Shown here piece by piece: positions 25,897-35,807 of a stretch of DNA of 53,495 bases. The DNA is from Yoonia sp. (GTDB taxonomy: Bacteria > Pseudomonadota > Alphaproteobacteria > Rhodobacterales > Rhodobacteraceae). A model generated the notes under the pieces. It saw nothing but the letters and a program-made list of their open reading frames with translations, did no database searches and was not told the DNA's origin. How positions within the stretch are numbered: position 1 is the first letter of the stretch; each line of letters starts with the position of its first letter. The position numbers were made by a program, and so were the translations under genes. The stretch spans positions 1-53,495 of the forward strand of contig JAGSGF010000017.1 of NCBI GenBank assembly GCA_023955335.1. Direction: 5' to 3'.

Positions 25897-26208
25897 ATTG
25901 GACCCATGCTTTATTTGGCATCTTGGACTAGGTCGCGCCCGTTGAATAAAACAGGGCTGCGGTGCGCAACAAGATGGACAATATTAGCAAATTCCACCTT
26001 GGGATTATGCGTCGCACCGTTCAGCGGCTTTGCTGTATTCTATGCTACCGGATGGCGCGGCACAAAACGGGACACGTCCGGTGTTGATTATATCGCTTTT
26101 TTTTCCTGATCAGTGGGGCTAACGGTTTCACGAACCGTGCGAGACGGGGCATAACGATGCTACTGTGGATCCGCTAGGTATAAAACCGCGAAGAAGGGTG
26201 CTCTTGCT
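25897..26208. other. Intergenic region between frcK and the polyamine genes
   Basis: About 310 bases with no supported gene. A T9 run (about 26096-26104) follows frcK by 200 bases without a good stem. ACGGTT (26122-26127) and AACCGT (26133-26138) form a perfect dyad with a 5-base centre, a candidate operator. TATAAA at 26179-26184 could be the -10 for the gene at 26209. Confidence 0.4.
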
Positions 26209-27558
26209 ATGCCGACTATTAACATCAGAGAATGGCTTCAGGAGCGACCTGAAATCGAGTCCGTGTTCGCCTGTGTTTGCGACCTGAACGGCACAATGCG
26301 TGGGAAACGGCTGCCAATCGAAAAGGCCAAGGCAATCATGGATGACGGGCTGCGGATGCCGCTTTCGATCCTGAGCGTTGACATCTGGGGCGAGGATATC
26401 GAAAACAGCGAATTGGTGTTTGAGACCGGTGATGCCGATGGCGTTTGTGACTACACGGGGCGACCTATTGTTGTGGTGAACTGGACCAGCAGGCCTTCTG
26501 CCCTTGTGATGTTCTGGATGGGGACAGAGGATGGGAAACCATTTCTGGGCGATCCGCGGCATGCCCTTTCTGATATCGTTGATCGCTATAAGGCGCTTGG
26601 CCTGACACCCGTCGTCGCGACCGAGCTGGAATTCTACATCTGCGACCCAAGCCAACAGCAGCCACAGCCCCCGTGTTCTCCGGTGACCGGAAAGCGGCTC
26701 GATTCCGATGGCGCGCTATCGCTGGATGAATTGCAGCACTTCGATGCATTTCTCAACGACGTCTACGATGCTTGTCACGAGCAAGGCATTCCCGCCGATG
26801 CTGCGATTTCCGAAAACGGCGCGGGTCAGTTTGAAATCAATATGGTCCATGTCGCGGACCCGTTACAGGCGGCGGATGATGCTGTGCTGTTCAAGCGACT
26901 TGTGCGCGGTATCGCCCGTAAACATGGGTTGGCTGCCACGTTCATGGCGAAACCCTACGGGGACCGATCAGGCAGCGGATTCCACGTGCATTTCAGTCTT
27001 ATCGATAAAGACGGCGTGAACATGTTTGACAATGGCGGCGATGAGGGCACCCCGCTGATGCTGCAAGCTGTTGCAGGCCTTTTGGAAACGATGCAAGAAA
27101 ACACGCTTACATTTGCGCCGCACCATAATTCCTATCGGCGGTTGTTGCCTGGCGCTCATGCCCCTACCAGCGTGGCCTGGGGCTATGAAAACCGCACGAC
27201 GGCCATTCGGATTCCCGGTGGTAGCCACAAGGCCCGCCGGATCGAACACCGTGTGGCGGGCGCTGATGCGAACCCCTATTTGGTGCTTGGTAGTATTCTG
27301 GGCGGTGCGCTTGTTGGTATCGAAGAAAAGATGACGCCCGATGCCCCGATTGTTGGTGATGCTTATAGGCAAAAGCTTGATCACCTTCCGCTGGATTGGG
27401 CGACTGCCATTCAGGCGTTTCGGCGCGGTAAGAATGTAGAGAACGTATTTTCCAAACGGTTGCAAACCATGTTGGTCGAATGCAAACAGCAGGAACTTAA
27501 ACGGTTTTCGCGCTACGTGACCGATTTTGAGTATGACAGTTATCTGGAGATTGTTTGA
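26209..27558 (+). CDS. puuA: Glutamine synthetase-like gamma-glutamylpolyamine synthetase (PuuA type)
   Basis: A 449-residue glutamine synthetase-superfamily enzyme. Active-site stretches include TELEFYIC, ENGAGQFEIN, GSGFHVHFSL and the Arg-rich substrate loop. It lacks the adenylylation Tyr segment expected of housekeeping GlnA. The next gene, an FAD oxidoreductase overlapping its stop, points to the Puu route, in which glutamate is ligated to putrescine or another polyamine. The gene has GAAGG upstream. Other amine-glutamate ligases of this family are possible. Confidence 0.82.
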   Translation: MPTINIREWLQERPEIESVFACVCDLNGTMRGKRLPIEKAKAIMDDGLRMPLSILSVDIWGEDIENSELVFETGDADGVCDYTGRPIVVVNWTSRPSALVMFWMGTEDGKPFLGDPRHALSDIVDRYKALGLTPVVATELEFYICDPSQQQPQPPCSPVTGKRLDSDGALSLDELQHFDAFLNDVYDACHEQGIPADAAISENGAGQFEINMVHVADPLQAADDAVLFKRLVRGIARKHGLAATFMAKPYGDRSGSGFHVHFSLIDKDGVNMFDNGGDEGTPLMLQAVAGLLETMQENTLTFAPHHNSYRRLLPGAHAPTSVAWGYENRTTAIRIPGGSHKARRIEHRVAGADANPYLVLGSILGGALVGIEEKMTPDAPIVGDAYRQKLDHLPLDWATAIQAFRRGKNVENVFSKRLQTMLVECKQQELKRFSRYVTDFEYDSYLEIV

Positions 27559-28868
27559 TGACGATCGAAACATTTGCCAGCAAGGGCGACACCAAACACA
27601 CTGGCAGCTATTACGCTGCAAGCGCGAACCCGTCTCCTGAGCGCCCGCCACTATCGGGTGATCAACAGATTGATATCTGCATCGTCGGGGCTGGTTATAG
27701 CGGCCTGTCAACGGGACTGCATCTTGTTGAAAAAGGCTATAAGGTTGCCATTGTGGAAGGTGCGCGTGTCGGTTGGGGGGCATCGGGTCGTAACGGAGGC
27801 CAGATCGTCAACGGGCTGAATGCCAGCCTACAAACGATCAACAAACGCTATGGACAAGACACCGCCAATTTCGTTGCCGGACTGGTCCAAGAAGGTGGCG
27901 GGATTATCCGCGAGCGGGTCAAGACCTACGACATCCAATGTGACCTGAAGTCGGGGAATATCTTTACCGGTCTGACCAGCGCCCACATGAAAGAACTCGA
28001 GACCCGCCGCGCCCTTTGGGCCAGCTACGGCATCAACAACCAGGACATGCTCGACAAGACGCAATTGCGCGAACATATCGGGTCCGACCTGTATGAAGGC
28101 GGCATGATCGACCATACTGGCGGACACATGCACCCGCTGAACCTGTGTCTGGGTGAGGCTGCCGCATTCGAAAAGCTTGGCGGGGTGATTTATGAACAAT
28201 CGCCCGTGATCAGCGCGGATACCGATGCGGCGAAACCGGTGGTCAAAACTGCGGGCGGCACCATCACATGTCAGACGCTGGTGCTGTGCGGCAATGCCTA
28301 TCTGGGCCATGTCATCCCCGCGCTGACGACCCGCGTGATGCCTGTATCAACGCAAATGATGACAACAGAGCCGTTGGGCGATGCCCGCGCAGACGCGCTG
28401 CTGCCGACAGACAAATGCGTTGAAGACGTGCGGTATATCCTCGATTATTTCCGTCTGACCGCCGACAAGCGGCTCATTTTTGGCGGTGGCACTGTTTATG
28501 GCGGGACTGACCCAAGTGATGTGGTGGCCAAGCTGCGACCCGCCATGGAAAAAGTATATCCGAGCCTGAAAGGCATCAAGATCGACCATGCCTGGAGCGG
28601 TAATTTCGCACTGTCATTCAGCCGGGTGCCCCAAATGGGGCGGCTGGGAAGCAATACCTATTTCGCGCATGGCTACTCTGGCCACGGGGTCACCGGATCG
28701 CATACGTTTGGCAAGATTTTGGCCCAAGCGATTGATGGTGACAAAAGCCGCTTTGACGTTTTTGCAAAAATCCCGTGGTATCCGTTCCCGGGTGGGCGGC
28801 TGCTGCGCGTGCCTTATTCGATGCTTGGGTCGTGGTATTATGCGTTGCGCGACCGATTGGGGGCCTGA
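27558..28868 (+). CDS. puuB: FAD-dependent gamma-glutamylputrescine oxidoreductase (PuuB type)
   Basis: A 436-residue DAO-family flavoenzyme with an N-terminal dinucleotide fold (DICIVGAGYSGLSTGLHLVEKG) and GWGASGRNGGQ, a motif found in PuuB-like amine oxidoreductases. The C-terminal YFAHGYSGHGVTGSHTFGK closes the FAD site. The ATG at 27558 overlaps the stop of the upstream synthetase (TGATG). It oxidises the glutamylated amine to an aldehyde, hydrogen peroxide and ammonia. The downstream Puu steps (PuuC, PuuD) are not in this window. Confidence 0.85.
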   Translation: MTIETFASKGDTKHTGSYYAASANPSPERPPLSGDQQIDICIVGAGYSGLSTGLHLVEKGYKVAIVEGARVGWGASGRNGGQIVNGLNASLQTINKRYGQDTANFVAGLVQEGGGIIRERVKTYDIQCDLKSGNIFTGLTSAHMKELETRRALWASYGINNQDMLDKTQLREHIGSDLYEGGMIDHTGGHMHPLNLCLGEAAAFEKLGGVIYEQSPVISADTDAAKPVVKTAGGTITCQTLVLCGNAYLGHVIPALTTRVMPVSTQMMTTEPLGDARADALLPTDKCVEDVRYILDYFRLTADKRLIFGGGTVYGGTDPSDVVAKLRPAMEKVYPSLKGIKIDHAWSGNFALSFSRVPQMGRLGSNTYFAHGYSGHGVTGSHTFGKILAQAIDGDKSRFDVFAKIPWYPFPGGRLLRVPYSMLGSWYYALRDRLGA

Positions 28869-28903
28869 TCCAAAGATCGGTACGGATCATGCCCCGTCAA
28901 AAA

Positions 28904-31207
28904 TCACTGCGCTTCAGGCGCGGTGACGCAATCTGCAAAATACTGGATGTTACCGTTATCATCGACCACTTGAACGAGGCCATGAATATCCGTCTCAAAA
29001 CCCCGACATTCCCGTGCGAAGGCCCGGTTGAATTTAAGATACTCAACGATCTTTTTATTGAACACCTCGCCCGGGATCAAAAGCGGAATGCCCGGTGGAT
29101 AAGGCGTCACAAGGCTGGTTGTGATCCGGCCTTCAAGGTCATCAATTGGCACGCGCTGCGTGGTGCGGGCCGCGATATGTGAAAACGCATCGGTCGGTTT
29201 CATCGCGGGCATAAGATCGCTTAGATACATTTCCGTCGACAAAATCGCCACATCATATTTGGCGTAGAGCGAATGAACATGTTGGCACAAATCCCGCAGG
29301 CCCATCTTTTCGTAATGGGGATGTTTGGCGCAGAAATCCGGCATTGACCGCCACATGGGTTGGTTTTTGTCATAATCATCTTTGAACTGCTGCAATTCGG
29401 TCAATAATGAATTCCAACGTCCCTTGGTGATCCCGATCGTGAACAGAATGAAAAAGCTGTAAAGGCCGGTTTTTTCGACGACAACGCCGTGCTCTGCCAG
29501 ATATTTGGTAACGATTGACGCAGGAATACCGCTTTCGTCAAAGCGTCCATCCAAATTCAGGCCGGGGGTAATGATCGTCGCTTTGATCGGGTCAAGCATG
29601 TTGAAGCCGGGCGCCATATCGCCAAACGCATGCCAAGACTCCTCTCCGTCAGAGGGTTGCACGCCCTCTGCATCCGTCTTTTTCAGAACCCAATTGGCCG
29701 GGTCATCAATGCCTTCTTCGTTCAGCTCTTCTGGGCCCCAAACCTGAAACCACCAGTCATCGTTGCCGTAGTCTTCATCTACCTTGCGCATCGCGCGGCG
29801 GAAATCGAGCGCCTCAAGAATGCTTTCTTCCACAAGCGCCCTGCCACCCGGAGGCTCCATCATCGCGGCGGCAACGTCGCAGCTGGCGATGATGCTGTAT
29901 TGCGGGCTGGTGCTTGTGTGCATCAAATAGGCTTCGTTAAACAGATGACGATCCAATTTGGTATTCTGGCTGTCCTGCACAAGCACGTGACTTGCCTGAC
30001 TGATTCCAGCGAGCAGCTTGTGGATCGATTGGGTCGCGTATGTCACAGAATGGCTTGGGCGCTCTCGCTTACGGCCCATAGAGTGGAAGTTCCCATAGAA
30101 CGGATGGAATGAAGCGTGGGGCAGCCAGGCTTCATCGAAATGCAGGTTTTCGACGTAGCCGTCCAGCATGTCTTTGATGGTTTCGGTGTTGTAGAGAACG
30201 CCGTCATAGGTGGATTGCGTCAGGGTGATGATACGCGGCTTCACGGTATCGGCGTCAACATGCGCCAGCAGCGGGTTGGCGCGAATTTTAGCCTTGATCG
30301 CATCGATTTCAAACTCGGCCTTGGGGATCGGGCCAATGATGCCATAATGATTGCGCGTCGGTTTCATAAACACCGGAATTGCGCCGGTCATAATGATGCT
30401 ATGCAGGATTGATTTGTGGCAATTCCGGTCGACAACGACGACATCGCCGGGGGCGACGGTGTGGTGCCAGACCATCTTGTTCGAGGTGCTTGTGCCGTTG
30501 GTGACAAAGAAGCAATGGTCCGCGTTAAAGATACGCGCCGCATTGCGCTCGGACGCACCGATAGCGCCATTGTGGTCAAGCAGCTGGCCCAACTCTTCGA
30601 CAGAGTTGCACACGTCCGCCCGCAGCATGTTTTCGCCATAGAACTGGTGGTACATCTGGCCGATCGGGCTTTTCAGGAACGCGACCCCGCCAGAATGCCC
30701 CGGACAATGCCAAGAATACGATCCGTCGTCGGCATAATCGAGCAGTGCTTTGAAGAATGGTGGCTGGATACCGGCAAGATAGGCTTTTGCATCGCGGATG
30801 ATGTGGCGGGCTACAAACTCTGGTGTATCCTCGAACATATGAATGAAGCCGTGCAATTCGCGCAAAATATCGTTGGGCAGATGGCGGCTTGTCTTGGTTT
30901 CACCGTAAATATAGATCGGGACGTCTTCGTTCTTCCAGCGGACTTCATTGATGAAATTGCGCAGATTAAGAACCGCAGGATCAAGGTCGGGACCGGGTGT
31001 AAATTCCTCGTCGTCGATCGACAAAACGAATGCACTGGCGCGCGACTGCTGCTGCGCAAACTGCGACAGATCACCATAGCTTGTTGTTCCAAGAACCTCG
31101 AAACCTTCGCTCTCGATGGCTTCGGCTACGGCGCGGATGCCTAAGCCGGATGAGTTGTCGGAACGGAAATCCTCGTCAATAATAACGATCGGAAAGCGAA
31201 ATTTCAT
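28904..31207 (-). CDS. Ornithine/lysine/arginine decarboxylase, fold type I PLP enzyme
   Basis: A 767-residue decarboxylase of the bacterial AdiA/LdcC/SpeC family. It has an N-terminal receiver-like wing domain (about 1-130), then a PLP core with the CPGHSGG motif, THE-like HFDEAWLPHA, and the cofactor lysine in ATQSIHKLLAG (near residue 396), and a C-terminal domain. The substrate cannot be fixed from sequence; products would be putrescine, cadaverine or agmatine. It converges on puuB with only 35 bases between stops, linking amine formation with amine glutamylation. The start ATG has AGGAGT upstream. Confidence 0.85.
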   Translation of the reverse strand: MKFRFPIVIIDEDFRSDNSSGLGIRAVAEAIESEGFEVLGTTSYGDLSQFAQQQSRASAFVLSIDDEEFTPGPDLDPAVLNLRNFINEVRWKNEDVPIYIYGETKTSRHLPNDILRELHGFIHMFEDTPEFVARHIIRDAKAYLAGIQPPFFKALLDYADDGSYSWHCPGHSGGVAFLKSPIGQMYHQFYGENMLRADVCNSVEELGQLLDHNGAIGASERNAARIFNADHCFFVTNGTSTSNKMVWHHTVAPGDVVVVDRNCHKSILHSIIMTGAIPVFMKPTRNHYGIIGPIPKAEFEIDAIKAKIRANPLLAHVDADTVKPRIITLTQSTYDGVLYNTETIKDMLDGYVENLHFDEAWLPHASFHPFYGNFHSMGRKRERPSHSVTYATQSIHKLLAGISQASHVLVQDSQNTKLDRHLFNEAYLMHTSTSPQYSIIASCDVAAAMMEPPGGRALVEESILEALDFRRAMRKVDEDYGNDDWWFQVWGPEELNEEGIDDPANWVLKKTDAEGVQPSDGEESWHAFGDMAPGFNMLDPIKATIITPGLNLDGRFDESGIPASIVTKYLAEHGVVVEKTGLYSFFILFTIGITKGRWNSLLTELQQFKDDYDKNQPMWRSMPDFCAKHPHYEKMGLRDLCQHVHSLYAKYDVAILSTEMYLSDLMPAMKPTDAFSHIAARTTQRVPIDDLEGRITTSLVTPYPPGIPLLIPGEVFNKKIVEYLKFNRAFARECRGFETDIHGLVQVVDDNGNIQYFADCVTAPEAQ

Positions 31208-31348
31208 GAACCACTCCTAGAATAAAATACCCTATGACCATTTACAAACAGTGCCCCGAGCTGGGAAAGCCATTTTGGCCTCTGTCGTAAAATAATCCGC
31301 TTCCTTGTCCTGTGCGTAGACGTGACAACCGTCAAGTCCCAACTTTGA

Positions 31349-31579
31349 TCAATCCGGGTGACCTTTGTGGTTTTTAATGTCTGCTTCAGTGCCCCGACCG
31401 CGATGGTGTGACACGACACGCTCGGGATCGCCCGTCGTGTCTGAAATATCGTTGATTGAAATGGGATACAACTCGTCTTCGGGCATCGGCCATGTATAGG
31501 CGGAAACGCCTTGGGCAACAAATGTCTCAAAGCCCTGGAATGTGACATCGGACCCAACGGGTGGCTCGGCGCGACCATT
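31349..31579 (-). pseudogene. Possible gene fragment of unknown family
   Basis: An open minus-strand frame of about 77 codons has no early start codon; its first ATG (31486) leaves 45 residues beginning MPEDELYPIS and ending in a His/Lys-rich tail. The residue mix looks like genuine protein, and the absence of an N-terminus suggests a decayed or truncated gene. I do not recognise the family. Confidence 0.25.
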
Positions 31580-31704
31580 TCAGTCAGCCCGCGCAATCAT
31601 TCTGCCCAGAGAGATCAACATCATTGGGGGAGTTCTAGGGAGGGCAAATCAAGCCCAGCCCATAGTAAGCGTGAATAGTAATAATACTCTTTATCTATTT
31701 GCGC

Positions 31705-31726
31705 TATAATCGGGGTTATGTAACCG
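31705..31726 (+). promoter_or_regulatory. Candidate promoter -10 and palindrome upstream of the ABC importer
   Basis: A perfect TATAAT (31705-31710) is followed by the palindrome GGTTATGTAACC (31715-31726). The -35 is poor, which fits an activator- or repressor-controlled promoter about 70 bases upstream of the binding-protein start. Confidence 0.4.
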
Positions 31727-31781
31727 TTCATTTACTAAGAAGCAGGAACGAGCCTGCACATGAGTTTATATGGAGAACACG

Positions 31782-32564
31782 ATGACAAAGCGCAGAACAC
31801 TTATAAAATCAGTTTTGGCCGCCGGCATTGCGGCTACCGGCTTTGGCGCTGCGAATATCGCGGTGGCGGAAGAACTTTCAACCATTCAAGATCGGGGCGT
31901 CATGCGCATCGCAATGAGCGGTGCTTACCCACCGTTTAACTTTGTGAATGACGCAAACGAAGTGGTTGGGTTCGATCCGGCCATTGGGACCGAAATCGCA
32001 AAGCGTATGGGACTTGAGGTAGAGATTATCACCACCGCTTGGGACGGGATCATCGGTGGTTTGCTCGCCAATAAATACGACGCAATTGTCGGGTCCATGT
32101 CGATCACCCCGGAACGTGATGAAGTCATTGATTTTGTTGGCCCGTATTACTCGACCAAACGTGCAATTTTTGCCAAGACCGGAAATGGCTTCACGTCCGC
32201 ATCTCAATTGGAAGATGCTCGCGTGGGTCTGACACTGGGCGAAACTCACGAGGAATGGGCGCGTGAGTTGGGCTATGACGTGCGGACGTATAAAGGCCTG
32301 CCAGAGCTTCTGTTAGAGCTGGAAAATGGTCGTGTGGATGTGATCGTGAACGATTCCATTGCGGCGATCCTTGCGATGCAAGAAACCGGTCAAGATTATG
32401 TAATGATCACCGATCTGGAAACAGAAGAATTTGGTGCAGGCATTGCGATCCGTGAAGGCAGCCCAATGTTAGCTGCTGAAATGCAGGCCGCGCTTGATGC
32501 GATTATGGCCGACGGCACTTACCTTGAGATTGCCAATGAATGGGTTGGCGGCGACATCCGTTAA
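31782..32564 (+). CDS. Polar amino-acid-type ABC transporter binding protein
   Basis: A 260-residue family 3 solute-binding protein. The signal peptide has an Arg-Arg pair and ends AVA (about residue 28). The mature part has the family signature GFDPAIGTEIAKRMGL and DAIVGSMSITPERDEVIDFVGPYY. GGAG seven bases upstream supports the ATG at 31782. It feeds the two permeases and the ATPase that follow. Substrates of this family are amino acids, opines and related zwitterions; the adjacent catabolic genes suggest an unusual amino compound. Confidence 0.88.
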   Translation: MTKRRTLIKSVLAAGIAATGFGAANIAVAEELSTIQDRGVMRIAMSGAYPPFNFVNDANEVVGFDPAIGTEIAKRMGLEVEIITTAWDGIIGGLLANKYDAIVGSMSITPERDEVIDFVGPYYSTKRAIFAKTGNGFTSASQLEDARVGLTLGETHEEWARELGYDVRTYKGLPELLLELENGRVDVIVNDSIAAILAMQETGQDYVMITDLETEEFGAGIAIREGSPMLAAEMQAALDAIMADGTYLEIANEWVGGDIR

Positions 32565-32584
32565 AACCCGTTTCTCAATTTGAT

Positions 32585-32632
32585 CGCCCCGCCTTTCATC
32601 TGCCTCAGGTCATTGAGGGGACAGGCGGGGCG
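32585..32632 (+). terminator. Large hairpin between binding-protein and permease genes
   Basis: CGCCCCGCCT (32585-32594) pairs perfectly with AGGCGGGGCG (32623-32632), with a small CCTCA/TGAGG stem in the loop. There is no U-tract, so it more likely limits read-through or protects the binding-protein mRNA. Confidence 0.6.
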
Positions 32633-32708
32633 GTTATCATAAGAGTGTCCAACGCTTCCCACGCCATGCGCAGATGGATGGGTTAAAAATTCGGGAGTAA
32701 CGCCTCAG

Positions 32709-33356
32709 GTGGATTTTGATCTGATGCAGAGGGTCTTTCCTTTCTTCTTGGAAGCGGCCTGGATTACAATTTTATTGTCGGTTCTGACGGCTGTTCTGGG
32801 TCTAATATGCGGGATCCTTGGAACCTGGGCGCGCCTGTCGCGTTTTGCACTTTTACGATTTATCGGGGCGGCATATGTCAGCGTATTTCGCGGTACGCCT
32901 GCTCTGATCCAACTCTTTATCCTCTATTTTGGCGGACCCCAAATCGGCATCCAACTGGATGCGTTTGAGGCGGGTGTGATCGGGCTTGGTATTAATGCCG
33001 GCGCTTATATGACGGAAACCATGCGTGGCGCAATTATCTCCATCGATAAGGGGCAAATCGAGGCTGCCCGCACTGTGGGCCTTAGCCGGCTACAGACGAT
33101 GCGTTATGTGGTGTTGCCACAGGCAATGCGTCTGATGATCCGACCATTAGGAGTGAATATAAACGCCCTGATAAAGGCAACCGCGCTCGTGGCTGCGATT
33201 TCGGTGGTCGAGCTGACCTACACGGCGCAGCGGTATATTGGGTCGACCTATAAGCCGTTTGAAATGTTCCTGATCGCGGGGGCTCTTTACATGATCATTA
33301 TCTACGTCACGGGCCAAGCAGTGGCTTGGTTAGACCGCAAAGCGCGCATCAATTAA
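32709..33356 (+). CDS. Amino-acid ABC transporter permease (HisM/GlnP type)
   Basis: A 215-residue membrane protein with about five helices, the VFRGTPALIQLFILYFGG signature and the EAA loop (GQIEAARTVGLSRLQTMRYVVLPQAMR) that contacts the ATPase. The start is a GTG with GGGAG upstream. It pairs with the next permease as a heterodimer. Confidence 0.86.
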   Translation: MDFDLMQRVFPFFLEAAWITILLSVLTAVLGLICGILGTWARLSRFALLRFIGAAYVSVFRGTPALIQLFILYFGGPQIGIQLDAFEAGVIGLGINAGAYMTETMRGAIISIDKGQIEAARTVGLSRLQTMRYVVLPQAMRLMIRPLGVNINALIKATALVAAISVVELTYTAQRYIGSTYKPFEMFLIAGALYMIIIYVTGQAVAWLDRKARIN

Positions 33357-33372
33357 CAGTTAGGAGGGGCCT

Positions 33373-34029
33373 ATGGGGCTGGATTTTTCAGTTATACCAG
33401 ACTATCTGGACATCGTGCTGTGGGGCGCGCTCTGGACTGTCGCAATCACCGTAGGCGCCGCAATCGTCAGCTTTTTCGGCGGTATAGTGTTTGCGGTTAT
33501 CGCGCTTTATGCGCACCTAATTGTCCGGCTACCGTTTCGGGCATTCGCCTTTCTCTTCATGGGCACGCCGTTGTTGTTGCAACTGTTCTTGATCTATTTC
33601 GGGCTGGTGCAAATCGGTATTGATGTACCTGCTTTTATGGCTGGCGTGATCGGGCTGGGATTGCATTTTGCCGTTTATAACTCAGAGCTTCTTCAAACCA
33701 GTATTCTGGCGGTAGACAAGGGGCAAGTCGAAGCCGCCCGCACGTTAGGGTTAAGCCGGATGCAGTCGCTGCGAAAAGTTGTGATCCCTCAGGCGATCCG
33801 CGATGTGATCCCGCCAATTGGCAACAACATGATCGCCTTGTTGAAGGACAGCGCGCTGGTTTCGGTGATCGGGGTTTCCGAGCTTACTCTTTCGGCACAG
33901 CGTGCCATCGGAAGTTCATACCGGCCGTTCGAATTCTACGTTCTCGTGGCTGTTATCTACTACATCATCAACATCTTCATGGAGGCCGCACAGCGTCGGG
34001 TCGAACGACGCATTCAGGCATCAAAATGA
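33373..34029 (+). CDS. Amino-acid ABC transporter permease (second subunit)
   Basis: A 218-residue permease of the same family with [16 protein letters not shown] and an EAA loop ([27 protein letters not shown]). A TTAGGAGGGG ribosome site precedes the ATG. It follows the first permease by 16 bases; duplicated permeases are normal for this transporter class. Confidence 0.86.
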   Translation: MGLDFSVIPDYLDIVLWGALWTVAITVGAAIVSFFGGIVFAVIALYAHLIVRLPFRAFAFLFMGTPLLLQLFLIYFGLVQIGIDVPAFMAGVIGLGLHFAVYNSELLQTSILAVDKGQVEAARTLGLSRMQSLRKVVIPQAIRDVIPPIGNNMIALLKDSALVSVIGVSELTLSAQRAIGSSYRPFEFYVLVAVIYYIINIFMEAAQRRVERRIQASK

Positions 34030-34046
34030 ACCGAGGAGGAGATCGT

Positions 34047-34820
34047 ATGACCGATCAAAAACCATTCGTAGATATCCGGCACGCCCAGAAAAGCTTTGGC
34101 GCGCTCGAGGTTTTGAAAGATATCAATCTTCAGGTCCAGAAAGGGCAGATCGTTGCTATTATTGGTCCATCAGGATCTGGGAAAAGCACGCTTTTGCGCG
34201 CGATCAATGATCTTGATCCGTTAACTGGGGGTGAAATCTGGCTAGAGGATAAGCAGATCAATAAGAAACTGCCCCACCGCCAGTACGAGAAGCACATTAA
34301 CCTCGTGCGCCAAGAAATTGGCATGGTGTTTCAACACTTTAACCTGTTTCCACATCTTAAAGTGCGTGAAAATGTGACCCTTGCTCCAAAAATGCTTAAG
34401 GGGCTTTCCGAGGCTGAGGCTAATAAACTGGCCGAAGTACAGCTTGAAAAAGTTGGCATGCTGGAACGCATAGATTTCTATCCGTCACAGCTTTCGGGGG
34501 GGCAAAAACAACGTGTGGCGATTGCACGCGCGTTGGCGATGAATCCCAAAGTGATGCTGTTTGACGAAGCCACATCCGCCCTCGACCCGGAGTTGGTTGA
34601 GGAGGTAAACCTCGTGATGAAGAAGCTGGCCGAAGAACACATGACCATGATTATCGTGACCCATGAAATGAGCTTTGCCGAGAGTGTCTGCGATAGGGTC
34701 TTGTTTATGGATCAAGGCGTCGTCGTCGAAGAGGGGCCGCCAGACGTGATTTTTCGCAATCCCAAAAATGATCGCACAAAAGAGTTTTTGCGCAAACATC
34801 TGGCTGGGCAACACCCATAA
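34047..34820 (+). CDS. Amino-acid ABC transporter ATPase (GlnQ/HisP type)
   Basis: A 257-residue ATPase with Walker [10 protein letters not shown], signature LSGGQKQR, Walker [15 protein letters not shown] and H-loop VTHEMSFAE. The start is chosen at 34047 because GGAGGAG lies just before it; a frame-open ATG at 34026 lies before this site and would put the ribosome site inside the gene. The gene converges on the LysR regulator, with 18 bases between stops. Confidence 0.88.
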   Translation: MTDQKPFVDIRHAQKSFGALEVLKDINLQVQKGQIVAIIGPSGSGKSTLLRAINDLDPLTGGEIWLEDKQINKKLPHRQYEKHINLVRQEIGMVFQHFNLFPHLKVRENVTLAPKMLKGLSEAEANKLAEVQLEKVGMLERIDFYPSQLSGGQKQRVAIARALAMNPKVMLFDEATSALDPELVEEVNLVMKKLAEEHMTMIIVTHEMSFAESVCDRVLFMDQGVVVEEGPPDVIFRNPKNDRTKEFLRKHLAGQHP

Positions 34821-34838
34821 ACCCTGCGGCGGCCGCTA

Positions 34839-35807
34839 TCAGGAATAGGTCCGTGCCTCCATCGGCGTATTCTCGATTGCCTCAAGCAAATCCTTGAGCA
34901 GAAACTCTTCAGCGCGGTTCTTGCTGGCGCGGTCGTTCCACACCAAGTGAACGTCAATCGCGGGCAGGCCGTCATAGGGCGGCACCTGCCAAAGCTGGCC
35001 ATCTTTGACATCGCGCGCAGCCACATGCACGGGTAATGGGCCCACACCAAGACCAGCAATGACCATGCGGCGCACTTCCTCTAGATTGCTCGACACACCG
35101 GTCACTTTTTGCTCCAGTGCCGCTTGTGCCCGCATCAGCGCAACCGGCTTCAACACGTCCTCCAAATGGTCGGTTTCAAAGCTCACCGAGCCGTGGCCCG
35201 CCAAGTCTTCCAGCTTAAGGTCTTTGCGGCCAAATAACGCGTGCGGCGGACCACAGAACAACCCGAAATACTCACGATATACGCGACGATATTCAATGCT
35301 TGGCGATTGCGTCCCCACGAGGCAAATCGCGAATGAAGCGCGTTTTGCAACAACCGAGGCGATGGCTTTGGCGCTCGATTGAACCTCGATCCCCATCGTC
35401 ACCTTTGGGTGGGCCGCGTGGAATTCTGCGAGCACCCTGTCAATCAACGGGCACGACACATGGCTGGCCACTGAAATCTGGATATGGCCACGCACATCAT
35501 CGGTCATTTCACGCATCAACGTGGACAGACGCAGCACTGAGCCGTGAATTTCAACAGCCTCGCGATACAAAATCCGCCCCGCATCCGTCAACTCGTATTG
35601 CCCCGGCGACCGGATGATCAGCTTGCGCCCAATGCTGGTTTCCAGTCGTTTTAAGGCTGTGGAAACTGTCGGTTGTTTCAGGCGGAGCTGGCTTGCTGCA
35701 TCAGTCACCGAACGGCTTTCAGCGAGCACGACAAAGGTTCGGAGCAAATTCCAGTCCAGTTCACGCGCAATGCGCTCAGGCTCGTATTGGGGCGTTTTGT
35801 GGGGCAT
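34839..35807 (-). CDS. LysR-family transcriptional regulator
   Basis: A 322-residue regulator with an N-terminal winged helix (LRTFVVLAESRSVTDAASQLRLKQPTVSTALKRLE) and a LysR substrate-binding domain. It is divergent from the aminotransferase-BKACE operon across about 120 bases, an AT-rich region typical of LysR control. It probably activates that operon in response to an intermediate. The effector is unknown. Confidence 0.85.
   Translation of the reverse strand: MPHKTPQYEPERIARELDWNLLRTFVVLAESRSVTDAASQLRLKQPTVSTALKRLETSIGRKLIIRSPGQYELTDAGRILYREAVEIHGSVLRLSTLMREMTDDVRGHIQISVASHVSCPLIDRVLAEFHAAHPKVTMGIEVQSSAKAIASVVAKRASFAICLVGTQSPSIEYRRVYREYFGLFCGPPHALFGRKDLKLEDLAGHGSVSFETDHLEDVLKPVALMRAQAALEQKVTGVSSNLEEVRRMVIAGLGVGPLPVHVAARDVKDGQLWQVPPYDGLPAIDVHLVWNDRASKNRAEEFLLKDLLEAIENTPMEARTYS

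Larger units (their letters stand above)
31208..31781. other. Intergenic region upstream of the amino-acid ABC transporter
   Basis: About 570 bases between divergent genes. A minus-strand frame (31349-31579) looks protein-like and is listed separately. A plus-strand -10 sequence occurs near 31705. No RNA gene was recognised. Confidence 0.4.

Noticed and set aside
30416..31144. 242-codon plus-strand frame inside the decarboxylase gene
   Set aside because: It is antisense to a clear Orn/Lys/Arg decarboxylase and resembles no protein I know.
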